Part shown: positions 34,190-43,928 of the stretch, piece after piece
How positions within the stretch are numbered: the first letter of the stretch is position 1
Layout: each line of letters begins with the position of its first letter
DNA from: Coprococcus_C sp934318045
GTDB taxonomy: Bacteria; Bacillota; Clostridia; Lachnospirales; Lachnospiraceae
Direction of reading: 5' to 3'
Length of the DNA stretch: 64,000 nucleotides
Assembly (NCBI GenBank): GCA_934318045.1
Contig: CAKREY010000001.1
Coordinates: forward strand, 1 to 64,000
Translations under genes and position numbers: made by a program
Notes under the pieces: generated by a model
The model's database searches: none
What the model was told of the DNA's origin: nothing
The model's input: the letters and a program-made list of their open reading frames with translations, nothing else

Positions 34190-36044
34190 AGCAGACACCT
34201 CCTCCATATGTGGCGGAACCACAGCCAGAGCACTGCATACGACAGTTACCGGTCGTCTTTCCTTCCTGTGCCTTATGCCACTCCTGCAACAGGAAGCGTC
34301 GGCTTACCCCAACATCCAAATGTTCCCACGGGAACACTTCATCATCCGGTCTTTTTCTCGCTGTATAAAATTCGATATCAACATGATGGTTCGCAAATGC
34401 ATTCTCATACCGCTGCATATCAAAATACTCGGTCCATGCATCGAAGATGCCACCCTGTTCATACACATCTAAGATTGCCGCACCCAGTCTACGGTCACCT
34501 CTTGCAAACACACCCTCTAAAATCGAGATCCCTGCATCGTGATATGAAAACTTCAGACTCTTCTGGTTTCGCTGTGCCCGGAAGGAATCCTTCACATATC
34601 TTGCCCGGCGCGTAAATTCATCCGGCAGGATCATCGGTGCCCACTGGAACGGTGTAAATGGCTTCGGCACAAAATACGATGCCGATGCATTGATCATGAC
34701 ACGCCCATTTCTCTTTTCCTTTGGTACGTTATCAAAATACACCTCTGAAATCCGCTCTGCGAGATCCGCGATCCCATACAAATCCTCATCGGTCTCGGTC
34801 GGAAGTCCGAGCATGAAATAAAGCTTCACCTTATCCCAGCCGCCAAGAAATGCCTGTCTGCTTCCTTCTAACAGGTTCTCGTCTGTAATTCCCTTATTGA
34901 TGACGTCACGCAGCCGCTGGGTACCTGCCTCCGATGCAAATGTCAGGGATGATTTCCGGATATCCTGTACCTTGCTCATGACATCGAGGGAAAATGCATC
35001 GATACGAAGTGACGGCAATGACACATTCACATGATCGGCATCGCGCAATGTGATCAAATAATTGAGCAGCACATCGAGATCCTCATAATCACTGGAACTT
35101 AGCGAACTTAAAGAAATCTCCTCATAACCGGTATTATCAAGCATCGTCCGGGCATATGCTTTCAGCATCTCCACATTCTTCTGCCGCGTCGGACGGTAGA
35201 TCATTCCCGCCTGACAGAACCGGCAGCCACGGATACAGCCTCGCATGATCTCTAAACAGACACGATCCTGGGTTGCCCGGATATACGGGACAACCGGCTT
35301 CATCGGATACGATACATTCTCAAAATCAACGACAACCTGACGTTTTACCTTCGCAGGTACATCCTCATATTTCGGTACAACCTTCTCGATTGTCCCATCT
35401 TCCTGATACGAAACCTCATACATGGACGGCACATAAATACCCGGGATGGAAGAAGCCTTCCTTAAGAAATCCTCCCGGCTCATATCCGAGTGTTTATACT
35501 GTTTGTACAGGTCAAGCAGTGCATCGTAGCTTGTCTCGCCCTCTCCGATATAGAAGATATCGAAGAAATCCGCCATCGGTTCCGGATTCACCGTACATGG
35601 TCCGCCACCGATCACGATCGGATGCTCCTTTGTACGGTCCTTCGCAAGCAGCGGAATACCGGATAAGTCAATCACCTGTAATATATTCGTGTAGCACATC
35701 TCGTACTGGATTGTAATTGCAAGCCAGTCAAACTCTGAGATGTTCGTCTGTGTCTCCAATGAAAAAAGCGGAATGTGTTCTTTCCGCATAATCGCATCCA
35801 AGTCCGGCCACGGGCTGTACACACGCTCGCAGTACACGTCCTCTCTGCGGTTAAACATGTCATACAAGATCTGGATTCCCAGATATGACATGCCGATCTC
35901 ATAAACATCCGGAAAGCACATGGCTATCCGGACGTCTACCTCACTTAAGTTCTTGCGAACCATATTTACTTCATTTCCGATATAACGGGCCGGTTTTTCA
36001 ATCTGCATCAAAACCCGTTCCGGAAGTGCTAATCTTTGTTCCAT
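34173..36044 (-). CDS. B12-binding radical SAM protein, TIGR03960 family
   Basis: A 623-residue protein. The N-terminal part (about 1-240) resembles a B12-binding Rossmann domain (VDVRIAMCFPDVYEIGMSYLGIQILYD). The radical SAM core has the CxxxCxxC cluster motif in RGCIRGCRFCQAGMIYRPTR near 260-280, followed by TIM-barrel blocks (YEEISLSSLSSSDYEDL). The C-terminus has a cysteine-rich end (NCRMQCSGCGSATYGGGVC) that may bind another cluster or zinc. The substrate is unknown. AAAGGTC precedes the ATG. Confidence 0.92.
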   Translation of the reverse strand: MEQRLALPERVLMQIEKPARYIGNEVNMVRKNLSEVDVRIAMCFPDVYEIGMSYLGIQILYDMFNRREDVYCERVYSPWPDLDAIMRKEHIPLFSLETQTNISEFDWLAITIQYEMCYTNILQVIDLSGIPLLAKDRTKEHPIVIGGGPCTVNPEPMADFFDIFYIGEGETSYDALLDLYKQYKHSDMSREDFLRKASSIPGIYVPSMYEVSYQEDGTIEKVVPKYEDVPAKVKRQVVVDFENVSYPMKPVVPYIRATQDRVCLEIMRGCIRGCRFCQAGMIYRPTRQKNVEMLKAYARTMLDNTGYEEISLSSLSSSDYEDLDVLLNYLITLRDADHVNVSLPSLRIDAFSLDVMSKVQDIRKSSLTFASEAGTQRLRDVINKGITDENLLEGSRQAFLGGWDKVKLYFMLGLPTETDEDLYGIADLAERISEVYFDNVPKEKRNGRVMINASASYFVPKPFTPFQWAPMILPDEFTRRARYVKDSFRAQRNQKSLKFSYHDAGISILEGVFARGDRRLGAAILDVYEQGGIFDAWTEYFDMQRYENAFANHHVDIEFYTARKRPDDEVFPWEHLDVGVSRRFLLQEWHKAQEGKTTGNCRMQCSGCGSATYGGGVCFEAKN

Positions 36045-36067
36045 TCAATCTGACCTTTATTCTATAA

Positions 36068-37432
36068 TTAGTTCTTAAAGCTGTGGATCGGTGCCGGGAT
36101 TCTTCCCCCACGATTGATAAATGCATCGCAGGAATACTGGTTTACCGGCATGATCGGTGCATAACCAAGCAGTCCACCAAACTCTGCCTTATCGCCTACT
36201 GTCTTTCCGATTACCGGGATGACACGGACAGCCGTAGTCTTCTGGTTTACCATACCAAGTGCCATCTCATCTGCGATAATACCGGAGATTGTCGTTGCCT
36301 TTGTGTCGCCAGGGATAGCTAACATATCCAGGCCGACGGAGCAGACACAGGTCATTGCCTCAAGCTTCTCGATTGTAAGGGCGCCTGCTTCTACCGCATC
36401 GATCATACGCTGATCCTCGCTGACCGGGATAAACGCACCGGAAAGTCCGCCGACATAAGAAGATGCCATAACGCCACCCTTTTTCACCTGATCATTTAAC
36501 ATCGCAAGTGCTGCTGTTGTACCAGGTGCACCGGAAAATTCCAAACCGATCTCCTCAAGGATTTCACCGACACTGTCACCGACTGCCGGTGTTGGAGCAA
36601 GCGAAAGATCGATAATGCCAAACGGCACTCCCAATCTCGCAGATGCTTCCTTCGCTACAAGCTGACCCACTCTTGTGATCTTAAAAGCAGTCTTCTTGAT
36701 TGTCTCGCAGAGCACCTCGAAATTCTCACCACGCACAGACTCCAGTGCCGCCTTTACAACACCCGGTCCACTGACACCGACGTTAATGATGCAATCCGCC
36801 TCTGTCACACCGTGGAATGCACCCGCCATAAATGGGTTGTCATCCGGTGCATTGCAGAATACAACAAACTTTGCACAGCCGATGGAATCCTGATCTTTGG
36901 TAAGCTCTGCTGTCTCCAATACAATTTCACCGATCAGCTTGACCGCATCCATATTGATACCGGTCTTTGTGGAACCGGTATTCACGGAAGAACAAACCTT
37001 TCCAGTTACCGCCAATGCCTTTGGGATAGAACGGATCAGAAGCTCGTCTGCCTTCGTCATACTCTTCGAAACAAGAGCCGAATATCCACCGATAAAGTTA
37101 ACGCCTACCGTATCTGCCGCACGATCAAGTGTCTTTGCAATCTCCACAAAATCATCGCTTGTCTTGCAGACACTGCCACCTACCAGCGCGATCGGTGTAA
37201 CGGATATGCGCTTATTTACGATTGGAATTCCATATTGCTTAGAAATCTCCTCTCCGGTATATACCAGATCTTTTGCCTTTGTTGTGATCTTATTATAGAT
37301 ATTATCACAAGTCTCCTTGAGTGTACCGCCCACACAGTCAAGCAGGCTGATACCCATTGTAATCGTACGGACATCCAGATTCATCTTGGAGATCATTGCA
37401 TTGGTTTCAATTACTTCATTTATGCTAATCAT
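36068..37432 (-). CDS. PFL family protein (DUF711)
   Basis: A 454-residue protein of the DUF711 family, distantly related to glycyl-radical pyruvate formate-lyase folds but without a glycyl radical motif. It begins MISINEVIETNAMISKMNLD with GGAGG upstream (the frame runs six codons further), and contains VNFIGGYSALVSKSMTKAD and GLDMLAIPGDTKATTISGIIADE. It is always paired with the small ACT protein encoded just upstream, suggesting amino-acid regulation. Its function is unknown. Confidence 0.92.
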   Translation of the reverse strand: MISINEVIETNAMISKMNLDVRTITMGISLLDCVGGTLKETCDNIYNKITTKAKDLVYTGEEISKQYGIPIVNKRISVTPIALVGGSVCKTSDDFVEIAKTLDRAADTVGVNFIGGYSALVSKSMTKADELLIRSIPKALAVTGKVCSSVNTGSTKTGINMDAVKLIGEIVLETAELTKDQDSIGCAKFVVFCNAPDDNPFMAGAFHGVTEADCIINVGVSGPGVVKAALESVRGENFEVLCETIKKTAFKITRVGQLVAKEASARLGVPFGIIDLSLAPTPAVGDSVGEILEEIGLEFSGAPGTTAALAMLNDQVKKGGVMASSYVGGLSGAFIPVSEDQRMIDAVEAGALTIEKLEAMTCVCSVGLDMLAIPGDTKATTISGIIADEMALGMVNQKTTAVRVIPVIGKTVGDKAEFGGLLGYAPIMPVNQYSCDAFINRGGRIPAPIHSFKN

Positions 37433-37450
37433 TTGCTTTCCTCCATCCAA

Positions 37451-37723
37451 TTACAGTCTGTGCATCATGTCAAAGATTTCTTCCTGCTGTGCCTTGATCT
37501 GTACGCCAAGTTCCTCTCCGATACCTGCAAGATCCTCCGCAATCCGGTCATGATCCTTCGATGCTGCTTCAGCATTGACAACCATCATCATATTGAAATA
37601 GCCGTCTACGATCGTCTGGGCAATATCAAGGATGTTGATGTTGTTCTCGGCAAGGTATACACACACTTTTGCAATAATACCGACTCTGTCTTTTCCTACT
37701 ACCGTGATAATTGTTTTCTTCAT
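37451..37723 (-). CDS. ACT domain protein (UPF0237)
   Basis: A 90-residue single ACT domain: TIITVVGKDRVGIIAKVCVYLAENNINILDIAQTI. Such proteins bind amino acids as regulators. It is the usual partner of the DUF711 protein, 18 bp downstream. GGAGGAAG precedes the ATG. Confidence 0.93.
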   Translation of the reverse strand: MKKTIITVVGKDRVGIIAKVCVYLAENNINILDIAQTIVDGYFNMMMVVNAEAASKDHDRIAEDLAGIGEELGVQIKAQQEEIFDMMHRL

Positions 37724-37753
37724 CTTACTCTTCCTCCGTGTATTGAAAATATA

Positions 37754-38551
37754 CTAAATATCAAGCAGCGCACTGTGTGTATCTCTGTTTGCCACCTGCA
37801 AATGGAAATCCCGCACATCATCCGAAAACGGATTTCCTTGTAACTCCGCCGCAACCGCCGCATAAGCAAGCTCCGGCAAGTTATTTTCCTTTGACAAATG
37901 CCCAAGAAAAATAGTTTTTATATGATCATTTAATATTGAACGAATCAGTTTTCCTCCTGCTTCGTTGCATAAATGTCCATAACTGCTTAAAATTCGCTGT
38001 TTTGTCGAATACGGATATGGTCCGGCCTGCAGCATGCGGATATCATGATTTGCTTCCACCAAAAGCGCATCCGAGTCTGATAGTGCCTGTACCATATATT
38101 GATCAAACCCTCCCATGTCCGTTGCAACCGATATTTTCTTACCATTGCACATCAGACTGTAACAAACGGGGTCAGCCGCATCATGCCACGTACTGTGTGC
38201 TTGTATTTCTATATCTCCGATTGAAAATGGTTCCTCTGGTTGTATCGCATGAAACAAGCTATAGTCAAGTGTTCCCAGACTGGTTGTATAGGTTATCTCC
38301 TCAATGGTCGCCGCTGTTGCATACATTGGAATTCCATACGCTCTTGATATTACACCGAGACCACGGATATGGTCAATATGTTCATGCGTAATTACAATTC
38401 CGGATATATCTGTAAACGACCGGTCTACATCCCGGAGTGCCTCTGTTATTTTTTTCTTACTGATTCCTGCATCTACAAGAATTCCGGTACTTTCACTGCC
38501 AATATACGTACAGTTTCCACTGCTTCCACTGGCAATCGTCATCATCTTCAT
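37754..38551 (-). CDS. MBL-fold metallo-hydrolase (YycJ/WalJ-like)
   Basis: A 265-residue metallo-beta-lactamase-fold protein. It begins TIASGSSGNCTYIGSESTGILVDAG and has the metal motif THEHIDHIRG (HxHxDH), followed by HDAADPVCYSLM and FLGHLSKENN. The N-terminal SGSSGNC is characteristic of the YycJ/WalJ group, probable DNA-processing exonucleases linked to cell-wall regulation. No walRK genes are adjacent. The serine hydrolase gene ends 7 bp upstream. Confidence 0.88.
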   Translation of the reverse strand: MKMMTIASGSSGNCTYIGSESTGILVDAGISKKKITEALRDVDRSFTDISGIVITHEHIDHIRGLGVISRAYGIPMYATAATIEEITYTTSLGTLDYSLFHAIQPEEPFSIGDIEIQAHSTWHDAADPVCYSLMCNGKKISVATDMGGFDQYMVQALSDSDALLVEANHDIRMLQAGPYPYSTKQRILSSYGHLCNEAGGKLIRSILNDHIKTIFLGHLSKENNLPELAYAAVAAELQGNPFSDDVRDFHLQVANRDTHSALLDI

Positions 38552-38558
38552 CGTATTC

Positions 38559-40295
38559 TCATCTCAAAGTCCCCTCACATTCCGGGAACAATACTTTCTT
38601 CATTTTTTCCTCCAAAAAACCGGAATCTTTCCATCTTCCAAGTTTTTTTGTACGCTGCATCATCGTCTCACCAAACAGGTTTTGCATAAAATGCATCAGG
38701 TTTGGAGTTTCTGCAGCACAAATTTTCACCCGGCTGCCATCCAATTGCAAATGGATGATTTTATTCGCTGTTTCCTCGAGATAATAAATTTTTATTGTCA
38801 GGCTTATTCCATGTTCTGTCACAGAATCCAGTTCACAACCAGCTGCAACCGGCATCTTTTTCCCAGCAAAATCAAGCACCTGATAGATATATGGCATAGA
38901 CATCTGATACCCCAGGCGGAGATGATACAGTTTTTTGCCATCTTTCACATGAAGCACAAGACTTTCATTTTTAAATGAAATACCGAGTTTTTCCATTCCG
39001 GTCATATACAGGGAATATACCATCTGCGTTGCGTTTGGGAGTATGCTGGATGCATAATCTGTTATTTTATAGGTCTTTCCGGTATATGGTTTTAATATGT
39101 GCTCCATATATTGCAAATATGGTTGTTCCGCTTTTTCTGCGTATTTTTGAAAACGGAAATCTTTCAGCTTTGCCTTTCCATATTCCAGGGTGGCTGCTAC
39201 CCGGTGCGGCACAAAATTCTCATCCTTTGCAGCAAACCGGCAGATGCACTCCACAAGATGTCCTTCCGGAAATACCTCATATCCGCCCGCTGTACAGGCA
39301 ATCACAAGCCTGCGCCTGCGGTTTATATACACATTCTGTCCAAAAACGCCATTGAACAGCCATGCACCATCCTTTAAGCACCAGATCTGATATCCATATC
39401 CTTTTGTAAGCGTTGTATCTTCAAATTCCACATGCACCTGCGTGGATTCCCGGATCCATTGCGGACTTAAAATCTGGATTTTCCTGCCATTCCGGATGAT
39501 TGCACCGTCGTTTAAATAAAGCTCTCCGAGTTTTACCATGTCCTGCAGGGATAGTTTCATTCCCCAGCCACCACGCTCGATGCCTTCCGGACAGCAATCC
39601 CATGTGACATCATGGATTCCAAGTGGATAAAATAATCTCGATTTCAGATACGCAAGTAAGGAACAACCCGCACGTTTTGTGACAATCGCCGCAAGCATAT
39701 ACGTATTCAGGCTGTTATACGTAAAATCTGTTCCAGGCGAGAAACTCACATCACTTCCGATAAATGCTTTTCTCCAGTTTTCTGCAAAATAAGAGCTTAC
39801 TTCATCAAATTTCACACCGGATGTCATCGTCAGAAGATGTCGGATTGTCACTTCTTTTATTGCCTTTTTCGTAAAAATGCCTACATAATCCGGAAAGATA
39901 TCGACCAGCTTTTCATCTAAAGAAAGGAGTTTCTCCTGCATCGCTATACCGACAGCCATAGATGTTACCGATTTACACATCGAATACGATACATGTCTGT
40001 AATCTCTGCTATACGGTTTGACATAATGTTCCGCTACAAGCCTGTCATCTTTTAGAATCGCAATTCCGGCTAATTTGATTTTTTTATCATTTGAAAGCGC
40101 ACGGATAAATGCATGCGTTGCAGGCAGATTGATACCTGCAGCAAACGGATGACACACTTTTTTATCGCAAGATGTATCTGCCGGAAGATAAACCTTGCTG
40201 TCATTTCCGTGATAAATCGGAAGGCTTGATTTTTTTGTTGTGACTGCGTCATAAAACAGATCAAACATTTTTTGTCTCAAACCATGTGTTTCCAT
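38559..40295 (-). CDS. Serine hydrolase, class C beta-lactamase family
   Basis: A 578-residue protein from the ATG eight bases after GGAGG (an ATG two codons earlier is too close to it). The beta-lactamase-fold domain (about 45-360) has SxxK as S105-M-C-K108 (VSYSMCKSVTSMAVG) and Y-N-S near 193 (TYNSLNTYML). The region beyond 370 is a separate mixed domain without a recognised motif. It has no signal peptide, so an intracellular peptidase or esterase is more likely than antibiotic resistance. It lies between the ASKHA and MBL genes. Confidence 0.85.
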   Translation of the reverse strand: METHGLRQKMFDLFYDAVTTKKSSLPIYHGNDSKVYLPADTSCDKKVCHPFAAGINLPATHAFIRALSNDKKIKLAGIAILKDDRLVAEHYVKPYSRDYRHVSYSMCKSVTSMAVGIAMQEKLLSLDEKLVDIFPDYVGIFTKKAIKEVTIRHLLTMTSGVKFDEVSSYFAENWRKAFIGSDVSFSPGTDFTYNSLNTYMLAAIVTKRAGCSLLAYLKSRLFYPLGIHDVTWDCCPEGIERGGWGMKLSLQDMVKLGELYLNDGAIIRNGRKIQILSPQWIRESTQVHVEFEDTTLTKGYGYQIWCLKDGAWLFNGVFGQNVYINRRRRLVIACTAGGYEVFPEGHLVECICRFAAKDENFVPHRVAATLEYGKAKLKDFRFQKYAEKAEQPYLQYMEHILKPYTGKTYKITDYASSILPNATQMVYSLYMTGMEKLGISFKNESLVLHVKDGKKLYHLRLGYQMSMPYIYQVLDFAGKKMPVAAGCELDSVTEHGISLTIKIYYLEETANKIIHLQLDGSRVKICAAETPNLMHFMQNLFGETMMQRTKKLGRWKDSGFLEEKMKKVLFPECEGTLR

Positions 40296-40311
40296 ACGCA
40301 TTTCCTCCGTT

Positions 40312-41499
40312 TTAAGATAATTTTATAAAACTACAGGCATCAATCAAATTGTCCTGGAACCCTTCCGTCTCTGTCAGATCAATCACTTGAATTTCTGACC
40401 GGTATTGTTCAAATATTTTTCCGGTATTTCCATCTGTCAAAAGGTCGACAGCCCCCGCAAGGGAAGTATTCCCGACCACATCAATTTTATCCAGAAAATT
40501 TTGCGGAAGCATTCCAAGATCAATCGCATCTCTCGCATTCAGATAAAATCCAAATCCACCGGCAATGAAAACCTTTTCCACATCTTTTGTATGAAGACCG
40601 GCTGTTTTCATCAGGCATTTGATTCCCGCATAGATTGCTGCTTTTGCAAGCATAATCGACTGCAGGATTTCAGAGGTAATACAGATTCCATGTATCACGA
40701 TTCCACTATCTAAGAAATCTTCTGCAAGTGTTCCATTTGCATGTATTTTTTCAAGTCTCCTGCCGAGTGCAATTGCTTCAAGCAGGCTGTTTCCGTAAGC
40801 ATGCTGTTTTCTGGCACATCCTTCAAACGCCGGTCCACAAGCGGTACTCGTTGCAAAATAGCGTTCTCCATCCTTCAGCACCATCTCGCCATTTGTTCCT
40901 AAGTCTAAGAACATATACCGCTCTGGTATTTCCTGTTTCATTGACTTTTCCACATGCACCAGGCCGGCAATAATATCCCCGCCCAAAAAAGCGCTGCTGC
41001 ATCCGGAGAAAAACACTTTGCACGAATCATCAATCATTTCCGGGTATTCTTCCGCAAACCGCTTCATTCTTTCTTCCGTAAGGAATTCATTTCCGGGCAA
41101 TATGACACTCTCATGCAAAGGCGTTGGAAACGGAGATTCACCCATATCCGAAATGTCATATCCAAGCAAAATGCTGATCATCGTTGTATTTCCGCAGATT
41201 GCAGCCGCATCTAATTTCACAAGTTCATGTTCCCGCTCTGTATGCGCATATTTCTTCTGTGTTTCGTCTAACATCAAAGAAAACAAATCCAGGATTGCTT
41301 CAATTGTCTGATCACGCATTTTTACCAGGAAACTGATATCCCGTTTTACAGTCAGTATTCGGTTTATAACATCGCTTCCATACAGACGCTGGGGATTTTT
41401 TGTGCTCTGCTGTGCAAGTACTGTATGATCCTCCGCGTCGATCAAGCAACTATCTATCATGGTAGATCCGAGGTCTACCGCCATATATATGTGCCGCAT
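40312..41499 (-). CDS. ASKHA-domain protein, RACE-like, no ferredoxin domain
   Basis: A 395-residue protein matching the actin-like ATPase half of reductive activators of corrinoid enzymes (RACE, DUF4445): AVDLGSTMIDSCLID, AICGNTTMISILLGYD, FLDLGTNGEMVLKDG, STACGPAFEGC and VFIAGGFGFYLNARDAI. The N-terminal 2Fe-2S and linker domains of full RACE proteins are absent, so it would need a separate electron donor. A corrinoid-enzyme activator role is inference. It begins one base after the ilvA stop, so the two are co-transcribed. Confidence 0.82.
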   Translation of the reverse strand: MRHIYMAVDLGSTMIDSCLIDAEDHTVLAQQSTKNPQRLYGSDVINRILTVKRDISFLVKMRDQTIEAILDLFSLMLDETQKKYAHTEREHELVKLDAAAICGNTTMISILLGYDISDMGESPFPTPLHESVILPGNEFLTEERMKRFAEEYPEMIDDSCKVFFSGCSSAFLGGDIIAGLVHVEKSMKQEIPERYMFLDLGTNGEMVLKDGERYFATSTACGPAFEGCARKQHAYGNSLLEAIALGRRLEKIHANGTLAEDFLDSGIVIHGICITSEILQSIMLAKAAIYAGIKCLMKTAGLHTKDVEKVFIAGGFGFYLNARDAIDLGMLPQNFLDKIDVVGNTSLAGAVDLLTDGNTGKIFEQYRSEIQVIDLTETEGFQDNLIDACSFIKLS

Positions 41500-41500
41500 C

Positions 41501-42739
41501 TTAAAAAATCGCCTTCGGTTTCTTCTCGATCGGACGGTATCCCTGATCCGAAAGGACTTTCAGAATCTGTTCTTTGTGTTCTGGGCCAAATGCCTCTATC
41601 GTAATCACAAGTTCCACAGCAGAATTACGATTGATCGTTACAAACTGATTATGCTCAAGCTTGATGATATTTCCGTTTACACCGGCAATCACGCCAGCGA
41701 CTTTTTGCAATTCTCCCGGCTTATCCGGTAGCAGAACAGACACTGTAAAAATACGGCTTCTTGCAATCAAGCCATGCTGCACAACGGAAGAGAATGTAAT
41801 CACATCCATATTTCCACCACTTAAGATGCTGACAACTTTCTGTCCTTTCGGTTCAAGATGCTTCAATGCGGCAACGGTGAGCAAACCGCTGTTTTCTACA
41901 AGCATTTTATGATTCTCAAGCATATCTAAAAATGCAACGATCAGTTCACTGTCTTCCACCGTTATAATATCATCAAGATTTTTCTGCAGATATGGGAAAA
42001 TCTTTGTACCCGGTGTCTTCACAGCGGTACCATCCGCAATCGTATCCACAACCGGAAGTGTAGTTACTTTGCCATTTGCCAGGGAAGCCTTGAGACAGGC
42101 GGCTCCGGCAGGCTCCACACCAATTACTTTTATATTTGGATTGAGCATCTTCGCGAGTGTAGATACACCCGTTGCAAGTCCACCACCACCAACCGGCACC
42201 AAAATGATATCTACAAACGGAAGATCTTTCAAAATCTCCATGGCAACTGTACTCTGTCCGGTTGCAACATCCAAGTCATCAAATGGATGAATGAATGTAT
42301 ATCCTTTTTCTTCCGCAAGCTTCAACGCATATTGACAGGCATCATCATAGACATCTCCGTACAAAACAACATCTGCACCATACGACTTGGTACGATTTAC
42401 TTTGATCAAAGGCGTGGATGTCGGCATCACGATTGTCGCTTTTACTCCATATGCTTTTGCAGCATATGCAACCCCCTGTGCATGATTACCCGCAGATGCA
42501 GTAATCAGTCCTTTTTTTCTGTCAGCATCTGACAAGGTACTGATCTTGTAGTATGCACCACGAATTTTATAAGCACCTGTCACCTGCATGTTTTCAGGTT
42601 TCAAATATACTTTATTGCCACACGCTTGTGAGAAAAACTCACTTTCGATCAAACCGGTCGGCTTTGTCACTTTCTTTACAATTTCATACGCCTGCTCAAA
42701 CTTCTCAAGCGTCAGCTTCTTTTCTTCTTTTTCTGCCAT
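41501..42739 (-). CDS. ilvA: Threonine ammonia-lyase with ACT domain
   Basis: A 412-residue PLP enzyme converting threonine to 2-oxobutanoate. The PLP lysine is K58 (GAYKIRGAYYKI), with SAGNHAQGVAYAA and the phosphate loop GGGGLATG. The C-terminal ACT domain (about 330-405, FTVSVLLPDKPGELQKVAG) resembles the short, single-ACT type found in catabolic-like enzymes, so whether it serves isoleucine synthesis or threonine degradation is open. The symbol is a functional guess. AGGAAAG precedes the ATG. Confidence 0.88.
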   Translation of the reverse strand: MAEKEEKKLTLEKFEQAYEIVKKVTKPTGLIESEFFSQACGNKVYLKPENMQVTGAYKIRGAYYKISTLSDADRKKGLITASAGNHAQGVAYAAKAYGVKATIVMPTSTPLIKVNRTKSYGADVVLYGDVYDDACQYALKLAEEKGYTFIHPFDDLDVATGQSTVAMEILKDLPFVDIILVPVGGGGLATGVSTLAKMLNPNIKVIGVEPAGAACLKASLANGKVTTLPVVDTIADGTAVKTPGTKIFPYLQKNLDDIITVEDSELIVAFLDMLENHKMLVENSGLLTVAALKHLEPKGQKVVSILSGGNMDVITFSSVVQHGLIARSRIFTVSVLLPDKPGELQKVAGVIAGVNGNIIKLEHNQFVTINRNSAVELVITIEAFGPEHKEQILKVLSDQGYRPIEKKPKAIF

Positions 42740-42762
42740 CTGTCTTTCCTCTTTTCTGTATT

Positions 42763-43914
42763 TTACTTCATATCAAACAAGTCATCATCTTTTGGCATAG
42801 CTTCCATGTTTTCGTCCACAAGGATTTCTACATCCGACCGCATATCAAAGTCTGAAAACAGTGCATTGACATAACTGGTTGGATCAAATTTCTGAAGATC
42901 CTCGATTTTTTCTCCGATACCGATATATTTTACCGGAACATTTAATTCCGCCTGAATTGCTATTGCAATTCCTCCCTTGGCAGTTCCATCCAGTTTGGTG
43001 ATAATAATACCATTGATCTCTGTGACAGAACTAAATTGTCTCGCCTGTTCAAGCGCATTCTGACCGGTTGTTCCATCGAGTACAATCAAGGATTCCACAT
43101 TGGCTTCCGGATACTCCCGCGTGATGATCCGGCGCATCTTTGCAAGCTCATCCATCAAATTCTTTTTATTGTGCAGACGACCTGCTGTATCAATCAATAA
43201 AATATCTGTGTTACGGCTTTTCGCAGCCTGCACAGCATCATAGACAACCGCGGAAGGATCTGCGCCTTCTTTTTGCGCGATAATATCAACACCTGCCCGG
43301 TTTGCCCATGTTTTTAACTGGTCAATTGCCGCCGCGCGGAATGTATCTGCAGCCGCCATCAAGACCTTCTTGCCTCTCGCTTTATACTGGGCAGCAAGCT
43401 TTCCAATGGATGTTGTCTTTCCGACACCATTTACACCGATTACAAGAACCACGGTCTTTTTGTTTTCAAAATCATACGCATTTTCATCTACCTGCATCTG
43501 ATCCCGGATCAGATTGATCACAAGATCCCGGCACGCCTGTGCTTCTTTGATATGTTCCTCTTTCACGCGGACTTTCAAATCTTCTACGATTTTTTCCGTT
43601 GTCTCATATCCCAGATCAGACATCACCAGTGTCTCTTCAAGCTCATCATAAAAATCATCATCTATTTCACTTGCTTTAAACAGATGATTGAAGCTGTCTG
43701 AAATGTTGTTTCTAGTTTTTGTCAATCCTTCCTTTAATCTGGCAAAAAAACCTTTCTTTTGCGGAAGATCATCCACAGGTACAGGATCCGGTTCTGTCTG
43801 CGTCTTTTCCGGTTCTGTCTGCGCTTTCTCCGGTTCTGTCTGCATCATCTCCTGTGTTTCCTGCAAGCTTTCTCCTGTTGTTTCTTCTTTTTTCTTCTTT
43901 GTGAACCAACCCAT
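42763..43914 (-). CDS. ftsY: Signal recognition particle receptor FtsY
   Basis: A 383-residue SRP GTPase. The acidic N-terminus (about 1-55) contains three TEPE/TEPD repeats encoded by a 21-bp tandem repeat. The NG domain has GVNGVGKTTSIGKLA, DTAGRLHNKKNLMDEL and TKLDGTAKGG. AGGAGG precedes the ATG, 14 bp after smc, the conserved rnc-smc-ftsY order. Confidence 0.95.
   Translation of the reverse strand: MGWFTKKKKEETTGESLQETQEMMQTEPEKAQTEPEKTQTEPDPVPVDDLPQKKGFFARLKEGLTKTRNNISDSFNHLFKASEIDDDFYDELEETLVMSDLGYETTEKIVEDLKVRVKEEHIKEAQACRDLVINLIRDQMQVDENAYDFENKKTVVLVIGVNGVGKTTSIGKLAAQYKARGKKVLMAAADTFRAAAIDQLKTWANRAGVDIIAQKEGADPSAVVYDAVQAAKSRNTDILLIDTAGRLHNKKNLMDELAKMRRIITREYPEANVESLIVLDGTTGQNALEQARQFSSVTEINGIIITKLDGTAKGGIAIAIQAELNVPVKYIGIGEKIEDLQKFDPTSYVNALFSDFDMRSDVEILVDENMEAMPKDDDLFDMK
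43788..43850. repeat. Three 21-bp tandem repeats inside ftsY
   Basis: CCGGTTCTGTCTGCG-type units at 43788-43808, 43809-43829 and 43830-43850 keep the reading frame and encode the repeated seven-residue QTEPEKx motif of the acidic FtsY N-terminus. Copy number may vary between strains. Confidence 0.85.
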
Positions 43915-43928
43915 TGTGATACACCTCC

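Noticed and set aside
36812..37843. 343-codon plus-strand frame opposite the DUF711 and ACT genes
   Set aside because: Despite its length it spans two real genes and their gap on the other strand, and the translated protein has no domain pattern.
38559..40295. Antibiotic-resistance beta-lactamase
   Set aside because: It has the SxxK fold motif but no signal peptide, is much longer than class C enzymes, and lacks a clear KTG motif.
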